A DNA stretch of 64,000 nucleotides from Pseudolabrys sp. GTDB taxonomy: Bacteria > Pseudomonadota > Alphaproteobacteria > Rhizobiales > Xanthobacteraceae. Below, piece by piece: positions 36,776 to 45,934 of the stretch. A program made the translations under genes and the position numbers. The stretch is taken from positions 20,593 to 84,592 of the forward strand of contig JALHNV010000006.1 in NCBI GenBank assembly GCA_022843325.1, in the 5' to 3' direction. Below the pieces are notes generated by a model that had not been told where the DNA came from, did no database searches, and saw nothing but the letters and a program-made list of their open reading frames with translations. Within the stretch, counting starts at the first letter, position 1, and every line of letters begins with the position of its first letter.

Positions 36776-36879
36776 CGCCAGCGCTATTGGGCTGATGCGT
36801 GGGGCGGCGGCGATGCCGCGGCACGCTCCCGCGATTCAGGTTTTGCGGCAGCAACCCCGAACATATTGAGGCATCGCCT

Positions 36880-38256
36880 GTGATCGCCACGACCGCTTCC
36901 GTCGCTCGCGCCCTCTGCGTCACGATTGCGGCGCTAGTCAGTGTGGCGGCGTCGGCAGCCCCCTCAGGCGACTCTCGCGTGGCGTCCTACACGCTGTCGA
37001 ATGGTCTTGAACTGGTGGTCATTCCCGATCATCGCGCGCCCGTCGTTACGCACATGATCTGGTACAAGGTCGGCGCTGCCGACGAGACGCCGGGCAAGTC
37101 GGGACTGGCGCATTTCCTCGAACATCTTCTGTTCAAGGGCACCGAGAGGCACCCGGCCGGCCGCTTCTCGCAGGAGGTCGCCCGCTTTGGTGGGCAGGAG
37201 AACGCCTTCACGTCCAGCGATTACACCGGCTATTTCCAGCGTGTACCGAGCGAGAAGCTCAAGGACGTGATGGAGTTCGAAGCCGACCGCATGACCGGAC
37301 TGCAACTCACCGACGCGGTGGTGCTGCCGGAGCGCGACGTGATCCTTGAGGAGCGCAATTCGCGCGTCGAGAACAATCCGCGGGCGCGGCTCGGCGAACA
37401 GATGGATGCCGCGTTGTATCTCAACCACCCTTATGGCCGGCCGGTGATCGGCTGGCGCCACGAGATCGAAAAGCTGACGCTCGACGATGCCGTCGTTTTC
37501 TACCGTCGATTCTATGCGCCGAACGGCGCCATCGTGGTAATCGCCGGCGACGTCAAGGCGGCCGAGGCGCTCAAGTTCGCCGAAGAGACCTACGGTAAAA
37601 TACCGCGCCAGAGTTCGCTGGCGCCGCGCCAGCGGCCGCAGGAGCCGCCTCCGGCGTCGCCGCGCACGCTGACGCTGGCCGACCCGCGCGTCGAGCAGCC
37701 GGCGATGCAGCGCTCCTATCTGGCGCCGTCTTTTGCCACCGCCAAACCGGGCCAGTCGGAGGCGCTGGAAGTGCTCTCCCACATCCTCGGCGCGGGCTCC
37801 AACAGCCGGCTCTACCGTGCGCTGGTTGTTGAGAAGGGCGTCGCCGTTGCGGCGGGTGCGTGGTACCAGAGTTCGGCGCTCGACATGTCCAAGTTCGCCG
37901 TTTATGGCGCGCCGCGCGATGGCGTCACGCTTCCGCAACTCGAAAGTGAAATGGATGCCGTGATCGCGCGGCTGATCGCCGACGGCGTCACCGCCGAAGA
38001 ACTCGAGCGCAGCAAGTCGCGGTTGATCGCCGATGCGATCTACGCCCAAGACAATCAGGCCAGCATGGTGCGCTGGTATGGCGCGGCGTTGACCACAGGC
38101 GCCACCGTCGCCGACGTGCAGCGCTGGCCCGAGCGCATCCGCGCGGTCACCGCCGCCCAGGTCCAGGAAGCGGCGCGCGAATGGCTGGACAAGCGGCGCT
38201 CGGTTACCGGCTATCTGATCAAGGATGTCAGCGTACCGCCGGAGAAGCGCTCATGA
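36880..38256 (+). CDS. M16 family zinc metallopeptidase, catalytic subunit
   Basis: 458 residues from GTG 36880, which has GAGG nine bases upstream; this start gives a proper signal peptide (cleavage near A-S-A-A-P). The inverted zinc motif H-F-L-E-H (in L-A-H-F-L-E-H-L-L-F-K-G-T) is present, with the distal Glu in the L-P-E-R-D-V-I-L-E-E-R segment. The protein is likely periplasmic. Its stop overlaps the start of a second M16 gene as ATGA. Such pairs form a heterodimer, one subunit catalytic and one not, like mitochondrial processing peptidase. The substrate is unknown. Confidence 0.92.
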   Translation: MIATTASVARALCVTIAALVSVAASAAPSGDSRVASYTLSNGLELVVIPDHRAPVVTHMIWYKVGAADETPGKSGLAHFLEHLLFKGTERHPAGRFSQEVARFGGQENAFTSSDYTGYFQRVPSEKLKDVMEFEADRMTGLQLTDAVVLPERDVILEERNSRVENNPRARLGEQMDAALYLNHPYGRPVIGWRHEIEKLTLDDAVVFYRRFYAPNGAIVVIAGDVKAAEALKFAEETYGKIPRQSSLAPRQRPQEPPPASPRTLTLADPRVEQPAMQRSYLAPSFATAKPGQSEALEVLSHILGAGSNSRLYRALVVEKGVAVAAGAWYQSSALDMSKFAVYGAPRDGVTLPQLESEMDAVIARLIADGVTAEELERSKSRLIADAIYAQDNQASMVRWYGAALTTGATVADVQRWPERIRAVTAAQVQEAAREWLDKRRSVTGYLIKDVSVPPEKRS

Positions 38257-39575
38257 GCCGCTGGTTCGCTCCGATTGCCATCGCCGCAGCGGCGCTGCTG
38301 ACGGCGGCCCCCGCCGCAGCGGTGACGATCGAAAGGATTACCAGTCCATCGGGCATTGCGGCGTGGCTGGTGCGCGAGCAGGCGGTGCCGCTGGTCGCGC
38401 TTAATTACGCCTTTTCCGGCGGCTCCGCGCAGGATCCGGCGGAAAAAGGCGGCGTTGCCAATTTGGCCGCCAGCCTGCTCGACGAGGGCGCCGGCGATCT
38501 CGACAGCAAGACCTTTCACGAGCGGCTTGAGAACAAGGCCATCGAACTGAGCTTCAGCGTCGGCCGCGACTATTTCCGCGGCTCGCTGCGGGTGCTCAAC
38601 GAGCATCGCACCGAGGCTTTTGACGTGTTGCGGCTGGCGCTGACGGCGCCGCGCTTCGACACCGCCGATGTCGAGCGGGTGCGCGGCCAGATACTCTCAG
38701 GCCTGCGCCGAGACACCACCAACCCGAACAATATCGGCAGCGACAACTGGTGGCAGACGGCCTTCCCGGGCCATCCTTACGGCCGCGACGCGAAGGGCAC
38801 ACTCGAAACCGTGCCGCGCATCGGCGTCCCCGACCTGCGCGATTATGTGCGACGCGTCTTCGCGCGCAACGACCTGACGATTTCGATCGTCGGCGATATC
38901 GATGCCAAGACGGCCGGCGAACTGATCGACCGCGCCTTCGCCAAATTGCCGGCCAAGAACGACCTCAAGCCCGTTCCCGCCGTCACACCGGCCGGACTCG
39001 GCCGCCGCAACGTCATCACGCTCGATGTGCCGCAGGCCGTGGTGACCTTTGGCGGCAATGGGCTGGCGCGCAACGATCCTGACTTCATGGCGGCCTATGT
39101 CGTGAATCATATCCTCGGCGGCGGCAGTTTCTCGTCGCGCCTGTACCGTGAGGTGCGCGAAAAGCGCGGGCTCGCCTACGGCGTGTCCAGCAATCTTGTG
39201 TGGTTCAATCACGCCGCCATCCTGTTGGGCGGCACGGCGACCCGGGCCGACCGCACCGGCGACGTGCTGGCGATCATCGAGGCGGAAACCAAACGCATGG
39301 CCGCAGAAGGACCGACCGCCGACGAACTGGCGGCGGCGAAATCCTTCCTCAAGGGCTCCTATGCGCTGTCCCTCGACACCTCGACCAAGATCGCCGCGCA
39401 GCTGACGCAGATACAGCTCGACAATCTCGGCATCGATTACATCGACCGCCGCGGCGCCATGATCGACTCCATTACCCTCGACGACGCCAAGCGGGCCGCC
39501 AAGCGGCTCTATGACGGCGGCCTCCTGATGACCGTCGTCGGCCGGCCGGCCGGGGTGCTTTCCACCGGCCAGTGA
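38253..39575 (+). CDS. M16 family protein, non-catalytic partner
   Basis: 440 residues, signal peptide cleaved near P-A-A-A-V. The fold is M16-like, but the zinc motif is lost: G-G-V-A-N-L-A-A-S-L-L-D-E-G replaces H-x-x-E-H. The glycine-rich substrate loop G-G-G-S-F-S-S-R-L-Y-R-E-V-R-E-K-R-G-L-A is retained, which is typical of the regulatory subunit. Four-base overlap with the catalytic gene implies equal production. The pair closes the lspA-DUF3035 block; pgi follows after 63 bases. Confidence 0.92.
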   Translation: MSRWFAPIAIAAAALLTAAPAAAVTIERITSPSGIAAWLVREQAVPLVALNYAFSGGSAQDPAEKGGVANLAASLLDEGAGDLDSKTFHERLENKAIELSFSVGRDYFRGSLRVLNEHRTEAFDVLRLALTAPRFDTADVERVRGQILSGLRRDTTNPNNIGSDNWWQTAFPGHPYGRDAKGTLETVPRIGVPDLRDYVRRVFARNDLTISIVGDIDAKTAGELIDRAFAKLPAKNDLKPVPAVTPAGLGRRNVITLDVPQAVVTFGGNGLARNDPDFMAAYVVNHILGGGSFSSRLYREVREKRGLAYGVSSNLVWFNHAAILLGGTATRADRTGDVLAIIEAETKRMAAEGPTADELAAAKSFLKGSYALSLDTSTKIAAQLTQIQLDNLGIDYIDRRGAMIDSITLDDAKRAAKRLYDGGLLMTVVGRPAGVLSTGQ

Positions 39576-39638
39576 ACCGTTGCGCGGGCCAGACGTTAGC
39601 AGCGATATTGTCGCTCATATTTTTATGGACGGGGCCCG

Positions 39639-40955
39639 ATGACCATTCAGCAATCCATCGATAATGCGCTTGAGAAAAACATCGGCGCGCACGGCGTGGA
39701 CGGCAGCGTCCTGAAACAGGCGCTGGCCCGCGCCGAAGGCGCGCTCGAAACCTTGCGCAAGCAGTATGCCGACGGCAGCCTGCCGCTGCTGCAACTGCCG
39801 CAGAAGGGTGACGATGTCGCGGCGCTGAAGGATCAGGCCCGGCAACTGGCGGACCGCGCCACCGATGTTGTCATCATGGGCACCGGCGGCTCGAGCCTCG
39901 GCGGCCAGACGCTGGCGCAACTGGCCTGGCACGGCGTGCCGGGCGTCGGCGCGCTCCGCAATCCGCCGCGCCTGCATTTCCTCGACAACATCGATCCGGA
40001 GTCCTACGCCGAACTGCTGAAGCGGCTGCCGCATGCGAGCACCCGCTTTGTCGCCATCTCCAAGTCCGGCGGCACCGCCGAGACGCTGATGCAGACCATC
40101 GCGGCGCTGTCGGCGCTGAAGGCGCAGAACCTCGGCCCGCGCATTCCCGATATCTTCCTCGGCCTTACCGAGCCGGCCAAGGCGGGCAAGCGCAACGGCC
40201 TGCGCGAACTGCTGGCGCATCACAAGGTGCCGTGCCTTGATCATGACACCGGCGTCGGCGGACGTTTCTCGGCGCTGACCAATGTCGGCCTGCTGCCGGC
40301 CTCGATGCTCGGGCTCGATATCGCCGCCGTGCGCGCGGGCGCCGCGCTGGCGCTGGCGCCGGTGCTGGCGAAGAAGCCGGCAGCCGAGGTCCCTGCGGCG
40401 CTGGGCGCCGCGCTGGCGGTGGCGCTGGCCGAGAGCAAGGGCAAGAGCATCAGCGTGCTGATGGCCTATACCGACCGGCTGGAGCGCTTCACGCGCTGGT
40501 ATGTGCAGCTCTGGGCCGAAAGCCTCGGCAAGAACGGCAAGGGCACCACGCCGGTCGCTGCGCTCGGGCCGGTCGATCAGCACAGCCAGGTACAGCTCTA
40601 TCTCGGCGGACCACGCGACAAGCTGTTCACGGTGATCACGCTGGCCGCGGCTGGGCTCGGACCGAAGATGGATGCCGCGCTGTCGAAACTCGCCGGCGAG
40701 CCGGATTTCGCCGGCAAGACCCTCGGCGATCTCGTGGCGGCGGAAGGCCGCGCCACCGCCGAGACGCTGGCCAAGAATGGTTGCCCGGTGCGCACCATGC
40801 ATCTCGACAAGCTCGACGAGGAGAGCCTGGGCGAATTGATGATGCATTTCATGCTGGAGACCATCATCGCCGCGCATCTCCTGGGTGTCGACGCCTTCGA
40901 CCAGCCGGCGGTGGAAGAGGGCAAGGTGCTGGCGAAGAAGTATCTGAGCAGCTAG
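39639..40955 (+). CDS. pgi: Glucose-6-phosphate isomerase
   Basis: Interconverts glucose-6-phosphate and fructose-6-phosphate. It is 438 residues, much shorter than the E. coli enzyme and closer to the compact bacterial type. SIS motifs are seen: M-G-T-G-G-S-S-L-G-G near residue 86, I-S-K-S-G-G-T-A-E-T near 142, and P-V-D-Q-H-S-Q-V-Q-L near 310, which holds the usual catalytic His. The predicted Glu/Lys positions are less clear. A dispersed hairpin repeat follows 11 bases after the stop. Confidence 0.9.
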   Translation: MTIQQSIDNALEKNIGAHGVDGSVLKQALARAEGALETLRKQYADGSLPLLQLPQKGDDVAALKDQARQLADRATDVVIMGTGGSSLGGQTLAQLAWHGVPGVGALRNPPRLHFLDNIDPESYAELLKRLPHASTRFVAISKSGGTAETLMQTIAALSALKAQNLGPRIPDIFLGLTEPAKAGKRNGLRELLAHHKVPCLDHDTGVGGRFSALTNVGLLPASMLGLDIAAVRAGAALALAPVLAKKPAAEVPAALGAALAVALAESKGKSISVLMAYTDRLERFTRWYVQLWAESLGKNGKGTTPVAALGPVDQHSQVQLYLGGPRDKLFTVITLAAAGLGPKMDAALSKLAGEPDFAGKTLGDLVAAEGRATAETLAKNGCPVRTMHLDKLDEESLGELMMHFMLETIIAAHLLGVDAFDQPAVEEGKVLAKKYLSS

Positions 40956-40966
40956 CACCGCTCGTT

Positions 40967-41045
40967 CCCGCGCAAGCGGGGACCCAGATCGATATCACAT
41001 TCGATCGTGATCGTGATCTTGGCCCTGGATTCCCGCTTGCGCGGG
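40967..41045. repeat. Long hairpin repeat between pgi and arfB
   Basis: CCCGCGCAAGCGGG (40967-40980) and CCCGCTTGCGCGGG (41032-41045) are perfect 14-bp inverted arms, each also a small hairpin by itself. The 51-bp centre contains TGATCGTGATC text. The core is shared with the element at 20370-20389. It is placed where a terminator for pgi would be expected. Confidence 0.85.
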
Positions 41046-41093
41046 TTTGAGCGGGTCTTGGGGAACGCCGCCTGATGGCGCATGATGGGAATC

Positions 41094-41516
41094 ATGCACC
41101 GCGTCACCGACAAAATCGCCCTGGACGATTCCGAACTGATCGAGAGCTTCGTGCGCTCGTCCGGGCCGGGCGGGCAGAACGTCAACAAGGTGTCGTCGGC
41201 AGTGCAACTGCGCTTCGACGCGCGCCGGTCGCGGGCGCTGCCAAACGACGTCGCGGTGCGGCTGATGAAGCTGGCCGGGCGGCGGCTGACCAAGGACGGG
41301 GTCATCGTCATCCTGGCGCAATCGTACCGCGAGCAGGAGCGCAACCGCACCGAGGCGCGAGAGCGGCTGTTCGAGTTGATCCGCGAGGCGGCGGTGCCGC
41401 CGGTGCCGCGCCGGGCCACCAAGGTGCCGAAGTCGCAGAAAAAGAAGCGGGTCGAGGGCAAAAAGCACCGCTCCGCCATCAAAAGCATGCGCGGCGGCCG
41501 GCCCGGGCTGGAATAG
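41094..41516 (+). CDS. arfB: Alternative ribosome-rescue factor ArfB (YaeJ)
   Basis: Peptidyl-tRNA hydrolase that frees ribosomes stalled on non-stop mRNA. It has 140 residues from ATG 41094; upstream in-frame ATGs at 41082 and 41085 are possible. The catalytic S-G-P-G-G-Q-N-V-N-K-V-S-S motif lies at about residues 25-37. The C-terminal tail is strongly basic (K-S-Q-K-K-K-R-V-E-G-K-K-H-R) and enters the empty mRNA channel in the known mechanism. The short length and basic tail separate it from RF1 and RF2. Confidence 0.93.
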   Translation: MHRVTDKIALDDSELIESFVRSSGPGGQNVNKVSSAVQLRFDARRSRALPNDVAVRLMKLAGRRLTKDGVIVILAQSYREQERNRTEARERLFELIREAAVPPVPRRATKVPKSQKKKRVEGKKHRSAIKSMRGGRPGLE

Positions 41517-41633
41517 CGGGCATAGGCACCGCCGTCGCCTCGCGGCGGCCATGACGCCCCGCTACTGTCACAGGCCATCGAATCGTGCCGCTATCCCTCG
41601 CCCTGCGCGCGGGCAGGGGTGGAAAGAGACATC

Positions 41634-43439
41634 ATGCCCGTCCGCCAGCTTTCCGAGGCCACCGTCAACCGCATCGCCGCCGGCGAAGTGGTCGAGCGCC
41701 CGGCCAGCGTGGTCAAGGAACTGGTCGAGAACGCGCTCGATGCCGGCGCCCGCCGCATCGACGTGCTGACCGACGGCGGCGGCCGCCGCCTGATCCGCGT
41801 CACCGACGATGGCGACGGTATGACGCGGGCCGACCTCGATCTGTGCGTCGAACGCCACGCCACCTCGAAACTGTCCGGTGACGATTTGCTGTCGATCCAC
41901 ACGCTCGGCTTCCGCGGTGAAGCGCTGCCGTCGATCGGCGCGGTGGCGCGGCTGACCATCGCGACCCGCCACGCCAGCGAACCGCATGCCTGGACCGTCA
42001 CCGTCGATGCCGGCGCCAAGTCGGATCTGAAGCCTGCAGCGCTCGGGAAGGGCACCACGGTCGAGGTGCGCGACCTGTTCTATGCCACGCCGGCGCGGCA
42101 GAAATTTCTCAAGACTGACCGCAGCGAAGCGGAAGCCGTGCGCGAGGTGGTGCGGCGCCTGGCGATGAGCCGGCCCGACGTCGCCTTCACGCTGGCCGGC
42201 GAGGAGCGCGCGCCGGTGACCTGGGCGGCGGCGGCCGACGAACTTGGCCGGCTCGGCGATGTGTTGGGCCAGGATTTTCGCACCAATGCCGTGCGCGTCG
42301 AGGCGGAACGCGAGGGCGTGCGCATCGAGGGCTTTGCCGGATTGCCGACGCTGTCGCGCGCCAATTCGCTCGGCCAGTATCTGTTCGTCAACGGCCGCCC
42401 GGTGCGCGACAAGGTGCTGGTCGGTGCGGTGCGCGCCGCCTATTCCGATTATCTGCCGCGCGACCGGCATCCGCTGCTGGCGCTGTCCGTGACGCTGGAG
42501 ACGCGCGAGGTCGACGTCAATGTTCATCCGGCCAAGACCGAGGTGCGTTTCCGCGACGGCGGGCTGGTGCGCGGCCTGATCGTGCGCGCGTTGAAAGAGG
42601 CCCTGGCGCGCGACGGCCAGCGCGCCGCAACGACGGGCGGAGGCGCCACCATTGCCGCCTTCCGGCCGCTCGGCGCAGCCCGGCGCGAGATATTCGACTG
42701 GCGGCGCTCGCCGGCGCGGCCCGATCCGCGCGGCTTCGTGCCGGCCCGCGGCGGCGCCGCGTTCGGTCTGGCCGAAGCGGAGCAGGCGGCGTTCGATGTC
42801 GGCCATCCCTCCGCCGATGCGCGCATCGAAAGCTTCGAGCCCGCCACGGACCTGATCGAACGGCCGCTCGGCGCGGCGCGGGCGCAGGTGCACGAGACCT
42901 ACATCGTTTCGCAGACCCGCGACGGGCTGGTGATCGTCGATCAGCATGCCGCGCATGAGCGCATCGTTTATGAGCGCATGAAGGCGGCGATCGAGAAATC
43001 CGGCGTGGCGCGGCAACTGCTTCTGATCCCGGAGATCGTCGAACTCGATGAGGCCGACGCGGCGCGGCTGGCCGCGCGGGCCGATGATCTGGCGCGCTTC
43101 GGCCTTGGCATCGAAGCCTTCGGTCCTGGCGCCATTGCGGTGCGCGAGACGCCGTCGATGCTCGGCGAGGTCGACGTGCACGGCCTGTTGCGCGATCTCG
43201 CCGAGCACATGGCGGAGTGGGACGACGAACTGCCGCTGGAGCGCCGGCTGCTGCACGTGTCGGCCACCATGGCCTGCCACGGCTCGGTGCGCGCCGGCCG
43301 CAAACTCAGGCCCGAGGAGATGAACGCGCTGCTGCGCGAGATGGAAGATGTACCGAATTCAGGCCAGTGCAATCACGGCCGGCCGACCTATGTCGAATTG
43401 AAGCTGACGGATATCGAGCGGTTGTTCGGGCGGCGATGA
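41634..43439 (+). CDS. mutL: DNA mismatch repair protein MutL
   Basis: 601 residues from ATG 41634 (M-P-V-R-Q-L-S); the earlier start at 41619 is less likely. The GHKL ATPase motifs are clear: [18 protein letters not shown], and [10 protein letters not shown]. The C-terminal dimerisation domain ends near F-G-R-R. The endonuclease motif D-Q-H-A-(X)2-E-R-I appears as [10 protein letters not shown], so this MutL could be of the nicking type, as expected where MutH is absent. A palindromic repeat starts two bases after the stop. Confidence 0.96.
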   Translation: MPVRQLSEATVNRIAAGEVVERPASVVKELVENALDAGARRIDVLTDGGGRRLIRVTDDGDGMTRADLDLCVERHATSKLSGDDLLSIHTLGFRGEALPSIGAVARLTIATRHASEPHAWTVTVDAGAKSDLKPAALGKGTTVEVRDLFYATPARQKFLKTDRSEAEAVREVVRRLAMSRPDVAFTLAGEERAPVTWAAAADELGRLGDVLGQDFRTNAVRVEAEREGVRIEGFAGLPTLSRANSLGQYLFVNGRPVRDKVLVGAVRAAYSDYLPRDRHPLLALSVTLETREVDVNVHPAKTEVRFRDGGLVRGLIVRALKEALARDGQRAATTGGGATIAAFRPLGAARREIFDWRRSPARPDPRGFVPARGGAAFGLAEAEQAAFDVGHPSADARIESFEPATDLIERPLGAARAQVHETYIVSQTRDGLVIVDQHAAHERIVYERMKAAIEKSGVARQLLLIPEIVELDEADAARLAARADDLARFGLGIEAFGPGAIAVRETPSMLGEVDVHGLLRDLAEHMAEWDDELPLERRLLHVSATMACHGSVRAGRKLRPEEMNALLREMEDVPNSGQCNHGRPTYVELKLTDIERLFGRR

Positions 43440-43441
43440 TT

Positions 43442-43528
43442 GTCATGGCCGGGCTTGTCCCGGCCATCCCGCTGAGGGACGTACTGTGACCACCTGAGCG
43501 GGATGCGCGGGTCAAGCCCGCGCATGAC
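43442..43528. repeat. Palindromic repeat between mutL and rsmD
   Basis: ATGGCCGGG-CTTGT-CCCGGCCAT (43445-43467) and ATGCGCGGG-TCAAG-CCCGCGCAT (43503-43525) are two perfect hairpins, bounded by GTC (43442-43444) and GAC (43526-43528). The layout is that of the ileS element and of 45098-45185. Read in the frame that is open in ileS, this copy meets TGA. It lies between convergent genes and may separate their transcripts. Confidence 0.92.
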
Positions 43529-43545
43529 AGCCGATAGGCCGGCGT

Positions 43546-44100
43546 TTACGAATGCCGCAAAAACACCAGCTCCGTATCGTCGTACGCCCGCCGCTCAAGC
43601 TCCTCGAAGCCCGCCGGCGCCTTGAAGCCGGCGTCTTTGGCTTCCTCGACCACCGCCAGCGCGTCCGCTTTCAGCCAGCCGCCGTCGCGCGCCGCGGTCA
43701 GCGCCTTTTCGGCAAGGCCCTTGCGGTAGGGCGGATCGAGAAACACCAGCGAGAACGGCTCCATCGGATGGGCCGGGCCGAGCGTGGTGGCGTCGCGCCG
43801 GAAGATGCGCGTGGTGCCGCCGAGCCCGAGCGTCTCGGTATTCTGCCGCAGCAGTGCCCGCGCCTCGACGCCATCGTCGACGAACAGCGTAAAGGCGGCG
43901 CCGCGCGACACCGCCTCAATGCCGAGCGCGCCGGTGCCGGCGAACAGGTCGAGCACGCGCGCATCGGTGACCGGATCGCCATAGGCATGCATCAGGATAT
44001 TGAACAGCGCTTCGCGCAGCCTGTCGGCGGTCGGGCGCAAGCCCTCCGATTTCGGCCCGGCGATGGGGCGCGAGCGCAGGCGTCCGCCGACCACGCGCAT
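43546..44100 (-). CDS. rsmD: 16S rRNA (guanine966-N2)-methyltransferase
   Basis: Methylates G966 of 16S rRNA on the assembled small subunit. It has 184 residues. It starts M-R-V-V-G-G-R-L-R-S-R-P; the SAM motif is V-L-D-L-F-A-G-T-G-A-L-G-I-E-A; the catalytic motif is F-L-D-P-P-Y-R-K-G. It follows the pseudouridine synthase gene by two bases, so the two rRNA-modifying genes form an operon. Palindromic repeats of one family flank this two-gene operon on both sides. Confidence 0.95.
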   Translation of the reverse strand: MRVVGGRLRSRPIAGPKSEGLRPTADRLREALFNILMHAYGDPVTDARVLDLFAGTGALGIEAVSRGAAFTLFVDDGVEARALLRQNTETLGLGGTTRIFRRDATTLGPAHPMEPFSLVFLDPPYRKGLAEKALTAARDGGWLKADALAVVEEAKDAGFKAPAGFEELERRAYDDTELVFLRHS

Positions 44101-44102
44101 GA

Positions 44103-45083
44103 TCAGCGCGGCCTCGACGGCCGCGGGCCGCCGGTGCGGTCGCGGCGCACCTTCTTGTTCTTGCCGATGTAGGACTTGCGCTCGCGCTTCGGCGGCGGCG
44201 CTTTCTCCTCCCTGACGGGACGGCCGCGCCGCGTGGCGCCCGGTCCGCGTGCGTCTGTTGGTGCCTCGGGACGGCGCGCCGGACGCGTGCGCAACTCGTC
44301 GTCGCCGAGCGGCGCGTCGAAATCCGCTTCCGCCTGCGCGATGATGGCGTCGCCGAGCAGCCGCTTGAGCTCTTCGGTTTCGACCTCGGCGACGGCGCCG
44401 TCCTTCAAGTCGCCCAGTTCGAACGGACCGTAGGACACGCGGATCAGCCGGTTCACCTTCAGCCCGAGATGCTCGAGCACCTTGCGGACTTCACGGTTCT
44501 TGCCCTCGCGGATGGCAAAGGTCAGCCAGACATTGGCGCCCTGTTCGCGGTCGAGCGTCGCCTCGATCGGTCCGTAGCGCACGCCTTCGATGGTGATGCC
44601 GGCCTTGAGGCCGTCGAGCGTCTCCTGCGTGACGCGGCCGAGCGCGCGCACGCGGTAGCGCCGCTCCCAGGCGGTGGCCGGCAGTTCGAGTACCCGCGCC
44701 AGCCCGCCGTCATTGGTCAACAGCAGCAGGCCTTCGGTGTTCATGTCGAGGCGGCCGATGCTGATCAGCCGCGGCAGGTTTTTCGGCAGCGCGCGGAAGA
44801 TGGTCGGGCGGCCTTCCGGATCGGCATGGGTGGTGACGAGTCCGCGCAACTTGTTGCAGCGGAACAGCCGGGTGCGCTCATGGCCCGGCAGCGGCGCGCC
44901 ATCGACGGCGATGCGGTCCCTGGCGGTGACGTTCAGCGCCGGCGAGGCGATCAGGGCGCCGTTGACGGACACCCGCCCGGCGGCAATCCATGCCTCCGCC
45001 TCGCGCCGCGACGCCAGCCCGGCGCGGGCGATGACCTTGGCGATGCGCTCGCCGGGGATTTCGGTTTTGATCGGTTTGGACAT
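44103..45083 (-). CDS. RsuA/RluB-type rRNA pseudouridine synthase
   Basis: 326 residues. An N-terminal S4 RNA-binding domain (E-R-I-A-K-V-I-A-R-A-G-L-A-S-R-R-E-A-E near residue 10) is followed by the catalytic domain with G-R-L-D-M-N-T-E-G-L-L-L-L-T-N-D-G, where the Asp is the nucleophile. G-K-N-R-E-V-R-K-V and L-I-R-V-S-Y-G-P are further family motifs. The C-terminal 70 residues are a long basic tail rich in Arg, Pro and Lys. It is closest to RluB (23S U2605), but RsuA cannot be excluded by eye. rsmD follows directly. Confidence 0.9.
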   Translation of the reverse strand: MSKPIKTEIPGERIAKVIARAGLASRREAEAWIAAGRVSVNGALIASPALNVTARDRIAVDGAPLPGHERTRLFRCNKLRGLVTTHADPEGRPTIFRALPKNLPRLISIGRLDMNTEGLLLLTNDGGLARVLELPATAWERRYRVRALGRVTQETLDGLKAGITIEGVRYGPIEATLDREQGANVWLTFAIREGKNREVRKVLEHLGLKVNRLIRVSYGPFELGDLKDGAVAEVETEELKRLLGDAIIAQAEADFDAPLGDDELRTRPARRPEAPTDARGPGATRRGRPVREEKAPPPKRERKSYIGKNKKVRRDRTGGPRPSRPR

Positions 45084-45097
45084 TCCGGCCTATCGGC

Positions 45098-45185
45098 GTC
45101 ATGGCCGGGTTGATCCCGGCCATCCACGACTTGCTGCGGGACCGTGTATAAAGACGTGGATGCCCGGCACAAGGCCGGGCACGAC
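45098..45185. repeat. Palindromic repeat between pseudouridine synthase gene and tadA
   Basis: ATGGCCGGG-TTGAT-CCCGGCCAT (45101-45123) and GCCCGGC-ACAAG-GCCGGGC (45162-45180) are hairpins; CATCCACG (45121-45128) pairs with CGTGGATG (45155-45162). It shares exact 18- and 13-bp blocks with the ileS element. In the corresponding frame this copy has TAA at 45149-45151. It sits between divergent genes and would lie in their 5' regions. Confidence 0.93.
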
Positions 45186-45199
45186 GAATAGCGGACACC

Positions 45200-45646
45200 A
45201 TGCCCCCACCCAGCTTCATGCAACTCGCGCTCGATCAGGCCCGCGCGGCGGGCGCCCGCGGCGAGGTGCCGGTCGGCTGTGTCATCGTGCACGACGGCGC
45301 GGTGGTGGCGGCAGCCGGCAACCGCACGCTGGCCGACCGCGACCCGACCGCGCATGCCGAACTGCTGGCGATCCGCCAAGCGGCAGCCGTACTGGGTTCC
45401 GAGCGGCTGACCGGTTGCGATCTCTACGTCACGCTGGAGCCCTGCGCGATGTGCGCGGCGGCGATCTCCTTCGCCCGGATCCGCCGGCTTTATTTCGCCG
45501 CCGCCGATCCGAAGGGCGGCGCGGTCGAGAACGGTGCGCGGTTTTATTCGCAGCCGACCTGTCATCACCGGCCCGAGGTCTACGGCGGTATCAACGAGAG
45601 CGAGGGTGCTGCCTTGCTGAAGGAATTCTTCGCGGCGCGGCGGTAG
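45200..45646 (+). CDS. tadA: tRNA adenosine(34) deaminase
   Basis: Converts A34 of tRNA-Arg(ACG) to inosine, an essential wobble change. It has 148 residues. The zinc site is H-A-E-L (His and catalytic Glu in T-A-H-A-E-L) and P-C-A-M-C. The tail with K-G-G-A-V-E-N-G-A-R and the C-terminal K-E-F-F-A-A-R-R are TadA-like. The start is 14 bases after a palindromic repeat and is divergent from the pseudouridine synthase gene. Confidence 0.95.
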   Translation: MPPPSFMQLALDQARAAGARGEVPVGCVIVHDGAVVAAAGNRTLADRDPTAHAELLAIRQAAAVLGSERLTGCDLYVTLEPCAMCAAAISFARIRRLYFAAADPKGGAVENGARFYSQPTCHHRPEVYGGINESEGAALLKEFFAARR

Positions 45647-45657
45647 CGGCGGCGCGC

Positions 45658-45843
45658 TTATGCCAGCCGGTCGACCAGTTTGCCCATGCCGGGCGGCGGC
45701 GGCGCGCGGTCGTGCGGTTTCTCGTCGGCCACGTCCTGTTCGGCGCGCTGCTCAAGCGTCCGCTGCGGCGACGCGCTGCGCTTCGGCACAATGGCGCGAA
45801 TGTCGAAACGCCTTCCGTCGCGGTTGGTTGCCCGGTTCACCAT
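45658..45843 (-). CDS. Small basic hypothetical protein, 61 residues
   Basis: The frame runs from ATG 45843, with AAGG about seven bases upstream, to a stop 11 bases from the tadA stop. The product MVNRATNRDGRRFDIRAIVP continues with a charged, Pro-rich middle and ends G-M-G-K-L-V-D-R-L. It has no membrane segment and looks disordered. I do not recognise a family. The compact fit between tadA and the next gene and the absence of a better frame give moderate support only. Confidence 0.45.
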   Translation of the reverse strand: MVNRATNRDGRRFDIRAIVPKRSASPQRTLEQRAEQDVADEKPHDRAPPPPGMGKLVDRLA

Positions 45844-45934
45844 GCGCGGACCTTACCGCGCAGGTGTCAAAATAATGGAACTCCGACGCGAAAAATCCGG
45901 CTGTCGTCTTTAAGGCTTCGTTAGCCGTAACGGC

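Noticed and set aside
43442-45185. Possible CRISPR-like array from repeated palindromes
   Set aside because: Copies are more than a kilobase apart with genes between, not regularly spaced by short unique spacers, and no cas gene is present.
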